A stretch of 64,000 nt of DNA from Bdellovibrio sp. ZAP7 (GCA_945900755.1 CAMDKS010000012.1:1-64000); one strand, 5' to 3'; shown: positions 27,999 to 36,671, counted from the stretch's first letter. Made by a program: numbers and translations. The notes: generated from the letters alone by a model not told the origin.

Positions 27999-29297
27999 TC
28001 AAAATGGTTGGGGCCAACGATTGTCTTCTTCGCCTGAGACATTTGGGTTTTGTCCTGAGTTCACCATACTAAGAATTTGGCGGTAGGTATATTTTTGTTC
28101 GTAAAGACTAGTCAAAATGGACATGGTTGACGACGCCATGCTGCCAAACGGTGACGGCATGCTGTTTGTAATCAAATCTAAATATCGACTTGGCTGAGAC
28201 TCTGGATTTACAAGGCGACGACCTTCCGAAAGTTCGTACCCCAAGTAAGCATAGGTGTCACAGCCGTTGAGATAATACAGCTGAAACTGATTGGGTTTGA
28301 ATTTCCCCAAACGGCCGATAGTTCGGACGTTCGCGCCGAGGCCAGCATGCCCATTGTAGGAGACAAAATCCGAATTTAATGTGCGATCACTAAAATGTTT
28401 GCGCCATTCTGTTGATGTGCTTGAAATAGAGTCGACCAGCAGAATGTTGACATCGACTGTGCCTTGGTTCGTCTGGAAAACTAAGCGGACGTCTGGATTT
28501 TGCGTGCCTGGATACTGGCCATTCCTTAGATTTACATTGGTCTCGGTTGGATTTCCAAAATTGGACAGGAGTTGCTGGTACATATCATTGTATTCTGAAA
28601 CCCCATAATCATTGTCACTGCCCCCCGATACATTTTTGCCGAAGATAATGGTCGCAACCAATTTGTGGTCTTCCCAAATCTTCGCATACTCGGGAAATTT
28701 ACCACTTGTATTCGTACTGCTAACGGCCATATTCAGACTAAGGAGGTAGGTTAATTCTTCATTCCCACTGCGCTGTGCCAGTGGGCAGGAGCGCATCAGA
28801 GGACGAATATAGTACCAAAAATTTGCAGGGCTGAGTTCATGGCGGTCTTCGACACAATTACCCTGATATTTTTCGTAAAAACTTTGAAGTCCCTGATAAT
28901 CGCCTCGAGCAGGAACAGGGGCAACGATTGACGATGGAACTCGGTATTGACGAAGCCACGAAACATGAAATTTCGCATCGTAGGTAACCTTTGACAAAGT
29001 GGTCGAGCCTGGGATCAAATCGATGCTTTTAATGGTGACCACCCGCTGAGCTAGATCCGCCACTCCACCCCAGTTATTGATGAAACCTATTGTAAAAAAC
29101 AACTGATCTTTAATCTGTTCGTCCAAATTATAATTTGGCGAGGTGGTTAGCATTATGCCGTCGGTCACCGTGGCATCAAGGGCGATGGACGTGGCAGAGT
29201 CAAATTTTGGTGCACTTGAATTACGGCTGGGTGACCCACAAGTTGTCAGCAACGCTGCGGATATTGATAAAAGCGTCAGTAGTTGAATTAATTTCAT
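27999..29297 (-). CDS. Lipoprotein, putative clan CD cysteine peptidase
   Basis: A 432-residue protein with a signal peptide and lipidation Cys20 (ALLTTC). I recognise no named family, but the C-terminal third has two blocks that match the pattern of caspase/gingipain-like clan CD peptidases: a hydrophobic strand followed by a Gly-His, DFVSYNGHAG (His317), and about 20 residues later a hydrophobic strand ending in Gly-Cys, QLYYLNGCDTYAYL (Cys346). This spacing is shorter than in many families, so the assignment is tentative. The rest is beta/alpha mixed with five other cysteines. It may belong with the metzincins and subtilisin as an envelope hydrolase. Convergent with the metzincin gene. Confidence 0.65.
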   Translation of the reverse strand: MKLIQLLTLLSISAALLTTCGSPSRNSSAPKFDSATSIALDATVTDGIMLTTSPNYNLDEQIKDQLFFTIGFINNWGGVADLAQRVVTIKSIDLIPGSTTLSKVTYDAKFHVSWLRQYRVPSSIVAPVPARGDYQGLQSFYEKYQGNCVEDRHELSPANFWYYIRPLMRSCPLAQRSGNEELTYLLSLNMAVSSTNTSGKFPEYAKIWEDHKLVATIIFGKNVSGGSDNDYGVSEYNDMYQQLLSNFGNPTETNVNLRNGQYPGTQNPDVRLVFQTNQGTVDVNILLVDSISSTSTEWRKHFSDRTLNSDFVSYNGHAGLGANVRTIGRLGKFKPNQFQLYYLNGCDTYAYLGYELSEGRRLVNPESQPSRYLDLITNSMPSPFGSMASSTMSILTSLYEQKYTYRQILSMVNSGQNPNVSGEEDNRWPQPF

Positions 29298-29700
29298 GAC
29301 TATTCCTTTTCATATTTATCTAGGCGTTCGTTTGTTCGAAGTTTGTTCGTTAAGAGTGTACGTTTGTGAAATCCTAAGTGCAATAACAAATGTGCCTCGT
29401 TTCATCTTCCATCTAAGGCCGATGAACAGTGATCATTGCCACAAAAAGCCTGGTCTATTTTTTAAACTAGGAACTTTTTTTCGCAACTGAGTGGCGATGC
29501 GAAAAATTTTCGGCTTGATTCTATTTTCCTGTCGATGAAAACATGAGAGCAGCGAGCATTGAGTGGTCGCCTGCTCGTCGGGCATGGGTCAGCACACTGA
29601 TAAAATCATCAATGAAATCATAAGCATTGATTATTGCGGCACTACACGGTCAATTTAGTTTACTTTGTTAATGACGTGCATTATCATCGTTTTGGATGAT
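29298..29700. other. Intergenic region, no gene seen
   Basis: About 400 bases between the divergent lipoprotein gene and the toxin gene. I see short frames only and no repeat, RNA or terminator I can support. The left part must contain the promoter of the leftward lipoprotein gene. The region marks the border between ordinary chromosome and the accessory zone. Confidence 0.4.
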
Positions 29701-29711
29701 GGAGGCTAGGC

Positions 29712-29963
29712 ATTGATGAGACAGCCAAATGGATTCAGAAATGCTTGAGCGAGGGGAGATTCCGCTTGTCGATTCACGCTGGTGAACGAGGATCGCAAAG
29801 GTTTGTATCCGAAAATGATATCCGGCACTGTGGAAAAACTGCAAAGAGCATCAAATATCAGCATTCTAAAGATACTTGGCGCGTTATTGGCAAGGACAGC
29901 GATAACGAAATCTTAAACGTAATATGTGCAGTTCGCGAAGCATTGCTTATCGTGACTGTCTAG
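29712..29963 (+). CDS. DUF4258 toxin, likely non-AUG (ATT) start
   Basis: About 83 residues of a DUF4258 protein, a toxin-like fold seen as the partner of HTH antitoxins: ETAKWIQKCLSEGRF, LSIHAGERGSQRFVSENDI, then WRVIGKD and VICAVREALLIVTV. The only canonical start in frame is a TTG at 29745, which would delete the first helix and has no ribosome binding site. GGAGG at 29701-29705 lies six bases before an in-frame ATT at 29712, and the frame closes at a TGA at 29697. I therefore propose ATT initiation, which usually means low expression. The antitoxin gene follows after 11 bases. A frameshift near the start is the alternative. Confidence 0.65.
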   Translation: MDETAKWIQKCLSEGRFRLSIHAGERGSQRFVSENDIRHCGKTAKSIKYQHSKDTWRVIGKDSDNEILNVICAVREALLIVTV

Positions 29964-29974
29964 TGAGATGAAAA

Positions 29975-30397
29975 GTGGCGAATAAAACAATTCATTACCG
30001 ACTTTGCGGACTTGATTACGTCTATCTTATCGTCCCAGTTTTGAAACTCAAGGGCGGCGAAGAGATTATAGACCTTCCCATGGGAGTTATCGACAAAGGC
30101 ATCGCCTTTAAAATCATTGAAGACCGAGTTCCAATTCGTGGTGCTGAGGTTTTGTTTTTGAGAAAAGCCTTAGGTCTTAGTTTAAAAGGCTGGGCCGATA
30201 AATTTGGGTTGTCCGCCGCGGGAGTCTTAAAGTGGGAACGAGCTCGTGATAAAAGACTCGCTCCTGTAAATGAAGCCGCCGTGCGAGCATTTTGTGCGGA
30301 GCATTTGGGTGTTGAATTTGAAGGTACTTGGAGCGAGCTAGTTGCCGATGATAAGACGCCGAAGAAAGTCTCAGTAAAGTTGCCCCTTGCTGCTTAA
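29975..30397 (+). CDS. HTH antitoxin of the DUF4258 pair
   Basis: A 140-residue protein starting at GTG. The N-terminal half (HYRLCGLDYVYLIVP, GGEEIIDLPMGVID) is a small beta domain, without the CxxC zinc ribbon of MqsA. The C-terminal half is an XRE-type helix-turn-helix, VLFLRKALGLSLKGWADKFG with SAAGVLKWERARDKRL. This arrangement matches antitoxins encoded after DUF4258 toxins, which neutralise the toxin and repress the operon. The toxin-first order, 11-base spacing and shared strand support the pair. It lies at the edge of the accessory zone. Confidence 0.75.
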   Translation: MANKTIHYRLCGLDYVYLIVPVLKLKGGEEIIDLPMGVIDKGIAFKIIEDRVPIRGAEVLFLRKALGLSLKGWADKFGLSAAGVLKWERARDKRLAPVNEAAVRAFCAEHLGVEFEGTWSELVADDKTPKKVSVKLPLAA

Positions 30398-30425
30398 CAC
30401 AGGTGCGTAAACGGCCGCCTTCGCA

Positions 30426-30666
30426 TTGTCTATTCTTCAAATTCCTGAATCTCTGTTACATTTTGATTTTCAAACTGTAACAAAAAGCCCCAAGCCCTGT
30501 TACGCATCTGTGCGCCGGATTTTGAACAGGTATTTCAAACCAACCCAGCCAGTTGGTCCAGGCGATGGACCGTCTTGGCGGACTTTTTTTGGCGATTTCA
30601 AAGACTCACTCTGGTCACTGGACTTTTTTCGCGTCGAATCAACGTCTCTGCAGTCACACTGGGTGA
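30426..30666 (+). pseudogene. Integrase-type transposase remnant, N-terminal half
   Basis: The frame ends RTFFGDFKDSLWSLDFFRVE, followed by STSLQSHWV, which is the segment just before the first catalytic Asp of the transposase whose later part survives at 948-1163. The last 36 bases are shared with that locus. After HWV (about 30666) the sequence changes to unrelated codons, so the catalytic core is lost. No intact copy of the element is in the window. Confidence 0.7.
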
Positions 30667-30746
30667 TATTACCGGTCAATACCATTGACGAAACTAAATT
30701 CCGCGATTCGATCTGACGAGCTTAATGTAGTCAATTCTCTTTCGGC

Positions 30747-30877
30747 TTGCGCAAAAGACACGCTAAGGACGAGGCCGCCGTGCTGAATGCCTGGGTCAAA
30801 CTCAATACCGAGGAGTCGGACCTCAAGAGGCGCATCAAAGAGGCCGAGACCGACCTCGACACCAAGGCCTACGCCCA
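30747..30877 (+). pseudogene. HsdM (type I methyltransferase) C-terminal fragment
   Basis: The peptide DEAAVLNAWVKLNTEESDLK, then RRIKEAETDLDTKAYAHY, matches the coiled C-terminal helix of type I restriction-modification HsdM proteins (the usual pattern is L..Y..L......K..IK.A...LD.....Y). No catalytic motif remains. It is fused directly to a YhcG fragment at about 30877, where the reading frame of the second gene takes over. Identity rests on a short stretch. Confidence 0.5.
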
Positions 30878-31093
30878 CTATCGTATTGGGACATCGGCCG
30901 ATCCATCCTTGAATGCCATCATCAGCAGGGGTGGGGAGCAAAGGTGATTGATCGGCTCTCCCATGATTTGAAAAACGCCTTCCCCTCTACGACCGGATTC
31001 TCGCAGCGCAACCTCAAGTACATGCGCACATTTGCGGATGCCTGGCCGGACCGGGCAATTGTGCAACGCACCGTTGCACAATTGCCTTGGCGA
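30878..31093 (+). pseudogene. YhcG (DUF1016) N-terminal fragment
   Basis: The frame from 30881 reads SYWDIGRSILECHHQQGWG, then AKVIDRLSHDLKNAFP, GFSQRNLKYMRTFADAWPD and VAQLPW, the conserved N-terminal domain of YhcG/DUF1016 proteins, which are often linked to type I restriction loci. The C-terminal PDDEXK nuclease domain is missing. It contains a perfect 14-base inverted repeat (31055-31068 and 31072-31085). It abuts the HsdM fragment on the left and a regulator fragment on the opposite strand on the right. Confidence 0.65.
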
Positions 31094-31106
31094 AGTAATC
31101 TGATGA

Positions 31107-31678
31107 CCCTCGAACATGGCCAAAGAGTTCACTATCTGCTATCGATTCAGCGATAGCGCCGCAGTCAACACTGACACCGGTTTCGCCGGTAATCAGTACT
31201 GGAGTCGATAAATTTCTTTGCGCTAACGATGCCAATGCAAAAACACGTTTCATACTTGGAGAAGCAAATCGAGCACCGACAATAGTTGCTAATCTCAGGC
31301 CACTAGCTTCATCTTGCTGCTCTTGTCCTTGCGATTCAATAAAACCTCGAATTATTTTTGCTATATTGGGAATATTTATGTCGCGTTTGGAAATGAAATC
31401 GGTGGCACCAGCCTGTATACAACGCATCATCGTGTGCGGGTCGTCATGGGTTGAGAGCATGAAGATTTTGGACTGGGGTTGGGCCTTTCGCAGTTCTGGT
31501 AGAAGAATCATGCCCGATGCATCGTTGGGGCCAAATGAGATATCGAGCAAAATAAATTGAAATTTGTGTTCGGCCAGCATCTGACGACAGAGGGTCGGAG
31601 TTGACGCGGAATATATTTTTGCTTCTGGAAGGTCGTTTACGAACGGCTTAATCGAGGCGGAATAGACGCGGCTATCGT
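31107..31678 (-). pseudogene. Sigma-54 response regulator fragment
   Basis: The minus-strand frame contains most of a receiver domain (DDSRVYSASIKPFVNDLPEA, LDISFGPNDASGMILLPELR, IFMLSTHDD, ATDFISKRD) and the beginning of an AAA+ domain. LITGETG then jumps straight to VSVDCGAIAESIADSELFGH, so roughly 25-30 residues covering the Walker A lysine are deleted in frame. The gene lacks the first beta strand (stop at about 31679) and ends at HVRG, just before the GAFTGA loop. It cannot work as an activator. It resembles the NtrC type but is distinct from the one at 22.7 kb. Confidence 0.75.
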
Positions 31679-31830
31679 CTTATATAAAATATCAACTATG
31701 TTATTAAACTGTTAATAACAGCCATTAAAATGCTTGATTACATTTTAAACAGGTTTTTAGGCATGACGCACAGAAAGTGACCATGCCCGAACCGGGCTCA
31801 CCTAGGAGCGTCAAGAGAATTAGTAGATTA

Positions 31831-31884
31831 TTTGCCACAAACTATGATGATTTTTGCCACATAATCATGCTAAACTTGTGGCAG
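31831..31884 (+). promoter_or_regulatory. Operator-like repeats before AbiEi
   Basis: TGCCACA occurs at 31833-31839 and 31855-31861 and, inverted (TGTGGCA), at 31877-31883. Each direct copy is followed by a similar ATGAT/ATCAT half-site. AbiEi antitoxins bind inverted repeats upstream of their own operon to autoregulate it, so this is probably the AbiE operator. It ends 17 bases before the antitoxin start. Confidence 0.55.
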
Positions 31885-31900
31885 TAGTAAGGCGGGTAAA

Positions 31901-32509
31901 ATGGCTCAATACATCGTAAATGCAGTTAAAAATAAGATCTATGGGCACGGTAGAGGGTGGGTCTTTACTCCGCAACACTTTGCAGACCTTGGTAGTGATA
32001 CAGGGGTGCGTACAGCCCTCTCCCGTTTGCAAAAAGAAAAAGTCATACGTCGGGTGGCGCAGGGGATCTACGATTATCCTCGCACTCATAAGATATTGGG
32101 GATCCTCTCTCCGTCAGTGGATGCGATTGCTAAAGCATTTGCGGAAAAAAATGGGGCTCAGATTCAAGCGTCGGGAGCATACGCAGCAAACCTTATTGGG
32201 CTTTCGGAACAAGTGCCTGGGCGAGTGATTTTTCTCACAGATGGCCCCACTGGAAAGCTCAAAATCGGAAAGTTAGAAATCTCCTTCAAAAAAACGACGG
32301 TGAGAAACATGTTTGCAGCTGGATCGCGGGAAGCGCTGGTGATTCAGGCATTTAAGTTCATGAAAGAAAAAAATATTAATCAGATCATGCTTGAGACTAC
32401 GAAAAAATTTCTTAAGGGAACAACCAGAAGTAAATTTGAGAAGAACTTGAAGTTCGCGCCTCATTGGATACGCGCGATTCTTTTTGAACTTATGGAAAAT
32501 GAGTTATGA
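31901..32509 (+). CDS. AbiEi-type antitoxin (DUF6088)
   Basis: A 202-residue protein. The N-terminal winged-helix domain (GWVFTPQHFADLGSDTGVRT, then LSRLQKEKVIRRVAQGIYDY) is typical of the AbiEi/DUF6088 antitoxins of type IV toxin-antitoxin systems. The C-terminal part (ASGAYAANLIGLSEQVPGRV, REALVIQAFKF) is the larger neutralising domain. It would repress its own operon and counteract the nucleotidyltransferase encoded next. The ATG of the toxin gene overlaps its stop (ATGA, 32506-32509). The antitoxin is intact while the toxin is interrupted. Confidence 0.85.
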   Translation: MAQYIVNAVKNKIYGHGRGWVFTPQHFADLGSDTGVRTALSRLQKEKVIRRVAQGIYDYPRTHKILGILSPSVDAIAKAFAEKNGAQIQASGAYAANLIGLSEQVPGRVIFLTDGPTGKLKIGKLEISFKKTTVRNMFAAGSREALVIQAFKFMKEKNINQIMLETTKKFLKGTTRSKFEKNLKFAPHWIRAILFELMENEL

Positions 32510-33519
32510 GCAAAATACATCTCTTATCGCGGAACGAACGCCAGATTTTCATGGAAGAAGCGGCAGCCGCTCTAGGAATCCCATTTTCGATCATCGAAAA
32601 GGATTTCTGGGTTGTATGGACCTTAGAACGTCTTTTCTCGTTGGACGAGCTAAAAACTCATTTGACGTTTAAGGGCGGTACGTCGCTATCGAAAGTTTTT
32701 GGAGTCATCGATAGATTTTCCGAAGATATAGACGTTTCCATTGAAAAAGATTTTCTAGGTTTTAACAAGGACAATGATCCCGAAAAAGCGGAATCCAAGA
32801 AAAAACAGAGAGCGGCCGTCGAAGCCCTGGCAAGCTCATGTTCGACCTATGTTCAAAACAAAATGCTCGCTGATTTGAAAAAAAATATTGCAGAGTGTCT
32901 AGGTACCGAAGCTGGTTGGCAACTTTTTGTTGATTCAAAAGATCCTGACGGTCAGACACTGCAATTTGAATACCCCAACATCACCCCAAGAAGCGGCTAT
33001 ATCCAACAATCAGTGAAGATTGAAATGGGAGCCAGATCGGAACACTGGCCAGTCAGCGAACACAAGATTCAAAGTTATGTAAAGGTAGCACTAAAATAAA
33101 AAGTCACAGAAGCTGATGTGTACGTTCGTGTTCTCAATGCCGAACGGACTTTTTGGGAAAAAGCGACGATTTTTCACCAATACGCGCATCTCCCTGACGG
33201 CAAGACATTGCCGCCTCGCATATCAAGACACTTCTACGATTTTTTCCGCCTCTTGACTTCGCCCATCAAAGACAAAGCGTTGATGGAACGTTCGCTGTTG
33301 GAGCGCGTTGCTAACCATAAAAGCATCTATTTTGCATCTGGGTGGGCAAACTATGGAACGGCTCGCCAAGGGACCCTCAAACTGCTGCCGCTTGCTCGGG
33401 TGCTGGATGAGCTGGAAGAAGACTATGGCCTGATGACGCCGATGTTTTTTAGAGACCAGCCAGACTGGCGGCTGATTCTTAAAACCATTGAAGAATTTGA
33501 GCGGATGTTCAACGCTTAA
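32506..33519 (+). pseudogene. AbiEii-family nucleotidyltransferase toxin with in-frame UAA
   Basis: The reading frame runs from 32506 to 33519 with one in-frame TAA at 33097-33099. Before it lies the nucleotidyltransferase core: FKGGTSLSKVFGVIDRFS, then EDIDVSIEKD. After it the same frame continues with LNAERTFWEKATIFHQYAHL, DFFRLL and a helical end at NA*, the usual AbiEii C-terminal domain. Together they make a normal-length protein of about 337 residues. The first part alone lacks the ERTFWEK block needed in homologues. Most likely the toxin was inactivated by a nonsense mutation while the antitoxin was kept. Stop-codon readthrough or a sequencing error are alternatives. Confidence 0.75.
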
Positions 33520-33708
33520 ACTAAAAAGTACAGCGCACAACTTTAGTGCAAAGACCTTGAAAAACCGCCGTGCGTCAATTCAGGACATGTTATAGGTATG
33601 AGGTCGAAATTTCGCTGCCCTCGGCATCAGCCCCTCAATAGTTCCGGTAACTTCCCAGGACATCTAGTTATTTTGAATGGATGGGAGCCTCGCCCCCGGA
33701 TGATCGAT

Positions 33709-34270
33709 CTAGGCTATGCATGGCTCGCAGCGACTGCTTGTGTTTGATTTAATTCGCAAGAGCTTGGCCATGGTGATTCTTTCGTTTATTTCCTTTATTT
33801 TTTCCAAAGTCGGATGTCCCCCCAAAAAAACAGACATTTCTTCGGGGGTCGCTCCCTTTAAGGCTGAGTGCGGGATGGTAATATTGCTATCAGTGAAGTA
33901 AAAATCAACAGCTTTAACCAGGGGCCTCAAAGTTGGTGAGAGGAATCGTGAAAAGATGTCTGTGCTTTAGTCGATGAAAGAGCATTTCTATCATTGAGTT
34001 ACTTGACTCGATGTCAATTTGGGCGATTGTCCTAATTATTTGTTTTGATGAAAACAGTTCGTCGACGTTTTTATTGAGATTTTCGGACCCACTATCGACA
34101 ATTACGTTCGGAATATTAGTCATGCCAAGGGACCCGGCCTTTATTATTGCAGCAGTTAATAATTCCTTGGTGCGCAGGCCGCCATAGTCTGTAGACACTT
34201 TCCAAGCGAGAATATATCGAGAGTAATTGTCGATGATACATTGAACAAACGCCCGACTTCCGTATTGTTA
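33709..34270 (-). pseudogene. Frameshifted rve-type transposase remnant
   Basis: On the minus strand the frame from about 34270 reads SRAFVQCIIDNYSRYILAWK, then VIVDSGSENLNKNVDELFS and SSNSMIEMLFHRLKHRHLF, giving the first and second Asp and a Glu of an rve catalytic core. At about 33914-33930 the coding shifts to another frame, which continues VKAVDFYFTDSNITIPHSAL with KGATPEEM, the usual C-terminus. No N-terminal HTH domain is present and no start was found. It is unrelated in detail to the integrase remnants at 0.95 and 30.4 kb. Confidence 0.7.
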
Positions 34271-34480
34271 GGTATCCAGAGGCATGAAAAGCGTCATCGT
34301 CTCGTCATCGTCCTATTCGGTTTCCTAAAGCGAATTTTACAAAACAGCTCAAAAAACGAGCGTATGGAACGCCAATTTTCTGAGTAAAATTCGAAGGGAA
34401 CACAAAAAAATGAAAGTTTTAGAAACAAATTCTGCAACAGTCGTGGCCCAAAAACAAAGCAAAAGCCAAAAACGGATGGG

Positions 34481-34762
34481 GTGTCTTCGCCGATTCGAGT
34501 GAAGCAAAGCACAAGGAGCAAACTGGATGAACTTTTGCGTCGCGCAAACAAACAAAAGCTAGGTCGTAAAGTCAAAACCGATGACTTGATCTGCTTCAGT
34601 CTTGATCTGTTGAATGAGGCGCATCTGGAACAAATTTGTGACAAGGCGCTAACCAATAAGGATCGATTGGAGTTGTTGTTCCGAAAAGTGGCAAAAGAGA
34701 AACGAGGCATCACGCGCGATGAATTTTTTGGCATGCTGATTGATGGAAAAGTGACCATTTGA
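34481..34762 (+). CDS. Small hypothetical protein, probably 5'-truncated or frameshifted
   Basis: A 93-residue basic/helical protein: PIRVKQSTRSKLDELLRRAN, GRKVKTDDLICFSLDLL, DRLELLFRKVAKEKRG, FFGMLIDGKVTI. No family recognised. The only start is a GTG at 34481 without a good ribosome binding site. An ATG at 34410 with GGGAA upstream opens a lysine-rich frame that ends at 34502, one frame off. A single indel in the A-rich stretch 34451-34474 would join them into a protein of about 117 residues. It sits at the left border of the metalloid/sulfur island. Confidence 0.45.
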   Translation: MSSPIRVKQSTRSKLDELLRRANKQKLGRKVKTDDLICFSLDLLNEAHLEQICDKALTNKDRLELLFRKVAKEKRGITRDEFFGMLIDGKVTI

Positions 34763-34838
34763 GATTGTCAAAATGGGGTTGTGTCTGCATCGAGAGCGGC
34801 ACAGCCCCAAATGATTGTTGGCGAAGCAATGAACGCCG

Positions 34839-36653
34839 CTAATTCCATTCCTGAGCGAGAAGCTGATCCAATAGTTCAATGCCGACCGGCTCATCCGGCA
34901 TGAGTGGTAGGATCGCCACCCGAGTTGCCAAACCGTTCATTATCCTCTGCAATTGTACTTGCTCGTTGGCCGCGCGTTGGATCAAAACGGGATCGGAAGT
35001 GGAGGTAGCCGCTAAGCTGCGATTAACAACCCACCCATATGGTTCGATCGACGCTCGGCGAAGATCGTCTTGCAGCGCGGCGGCTTCGCTGACAGGAGTA
35101 GTTTCCGCCAATGCTACAAGTAAAACTTTGGATTGAGTCGAATCCTGAAGCATCATGAGTGGCGTCGTAAGTTTTCCTGGTGCACTCTCCTCCATTTTTT
35201 TGAGCATTTCCCGGTGATAGGAACCGGCAGCATCAAGCAGCAAGAGTGTATGGCCCGTCGGTGCAGTGTCGAGTATGACGATGCCCCGGCGCGCTTCAAA
35301 AACTGTCTTGGCAAATGCGTGAAATACAGCCACCTCTTCGGTGCATGGCGACGCCAGATCCTCGCGCAATAACGCCAGACCATCTGCATCGAGATTCTTA
35401 CCCTTTGAGCCCAAGATCTTTTCTGTGTATAGACGCGTTTCTTCTTTGGGATCGATCCTGCTGACTGTCAGATTTGCTAAAGTTCCGACAATCGTTTGTG
35501 CCAAATGTGCCGCCGGATCGGTTGTGGTCAAATGTACTGGCTTACCAATCTTGGCAACGGCAACTGCGAGTGCTGCGGCTACCGTCGTTTTGCCAACGCC
35601 GCCTTTTCCCATGACCAGAACTAGACCATGTTCGTCATGTGCAAGTTCTTTTGCCAGTGCCGCAAGGGAGAGCGTCGCTTTGGCTCCGGTCGATGGCGCC
35701 GCGAGACCCATAGGTAGGTGAGCAAAGGGAGCATCTTCCAGAAGTCTTTTGAGCGAAGCTAGTCCCACCGTATTGAACGGTTGTAGCGGTACAAGATAGC
35801 GCGGCAGTCCTTGGATGCTTTGAGGCACCTTGCCAAGAGCAGCGGTTGATTTGTTCTCAAGCGATTGCGCCAGTCGGTCATTCTTGTCCGTGGCGAGGAA
35901 TACACCGTTTACGACCAAAATTTGATTTGTAAGTTGAAGCTCCCGCAAATCGCTCGACGTGCGGGCCGCTTCATTGAGCGTGCTCAATTCGGGACGGGCA
36001 ACCAGTACGACGGTCGTTCTCTTTGGATCCTTGAGGGCGTCAAACGCAGCTGCAAAACGAGATTCTTGATTCTTCAGTGCGGAATGAGGGCCTAGGCAAC
36101 TTGCGCCCCGTTCATTGATGTCAAAGAAGCCTGTCCAGGCCTTCGGGAGGCTGAGCAACCGAATCGTATGACCAGTCGGCGCAGTATCAAAAATAATGGT
36201 ATCGAACTCGGTAGCGACACCCTGATCAGAAAGCAGGGTTGCAAACTCATCAAATGCAGCAATTTCAACCGTGCACGCCCCGGATAGTTGTTCCCTAAGA
36301 CCAGCAATCTCGATGTCGGTTGCTTTTCCAAGCATTGGGGCAATGACTCGTTTTCGATACTCTTCTGCAGCTGCATCCGGATCAATATTGAGCGCCATCA
36401 GACCCGGAACTTCGGGAACAGGCGTCGGATGATTTGTAAGTGCTATTCCAAGAGTTTCGTCGAGGTTGGAGGCAGGATCGGTACTAATGAGGAGAACGCG
36501 TTTTCCACGCGACGCCATTGTCACAGCGGATGCCGATGCGATTGATGTTTTGCCAACGCCGCCTTTGCCTGTGAAAAACAAGTATTTCGTGTGGAAGGCG
36601 GCTTGAATTGTTGCTTCGGATAGCTTTGTTAGTGTCGCATTGAGATCGCCCAT
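34839..36653 (-). CDS. arsA: ArsA-family ATPase with two nucleotide-binding halves
   Basis: About 604 residues with two homologous A-type ATPase halves. The P-loops are GKGGVGKTS (near 29-37) and GKGGVGKTT (near 349-357); both are followed by DTAPTGHT. The three metalloid-binding cysteines of plasmid ArsA have counterparts: SGACTVE, RGASCLG and ASPCTEE. Classical ArsA powers the ArsB arsenite pump, receiving As(III) from ArsD. Here no arsB, arsC, arsD or arsR lies in the island; the partners are DUF302, thioredoxin and sulfur genes. The ATG at 36653 or an in-frame GTG at 36662 may start it; the upstream DUF302 gene ends 10-19 bases before. Last gene of the leftward arm. Confidence 0.88.
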   Translation of the reverse strand: MGDLNATLTKLSEATIQAAFHTKYLFFTGKGGVGKTSIASASAVTMASRGKRVLLISTDPASNLDETLGIALTNHPTPVPEVPGLMALNIDPDAAAEEYRKRVIAPMLGKATDIEIAGLREQLSGACTVEIAAFDEFATLLSDQGVATEFDTIIFDTAPTGHTIRLLSLPKAWTGFFDINERGASCLGPHSALKNQESRFAAAFDALKDPKRTTVVLVARPELSTLNEAARTSSDLRELQLTNQILVVNGVFLATDKNDRLAQSLENKSTAALGKVPQSIQGLPRYLVPLQPFNTVGLASLKRLLEDAPFAHLPMGLAAPSTGAKATLSLAALAKELAHDEHGLVLVMGKGGVGKTTVAAALAVAVAKIGKPVHLTTTDPAAHLAQTIVGTLANLTVSRIDPKEETRLYTEKILGSKGKNLDADGLALLREDLASPCTEEVAVFHAFAKTVFEARRGIVILDTAPTGHTLLLLDAAGSYHREMLKKMEESAPGKLTTPLMMLQDSTQSKVLLVALAETTPVSEAAALQDDLRRASIEPYGWVVNRSLAATSTSDPVLIQRAANEQVQLQRIMNGLATRVAILPLMPDEPVGIELLDQLLAQEWN

Positions 36654-36671
36654 TGTGCCCACCGGTCCCAG

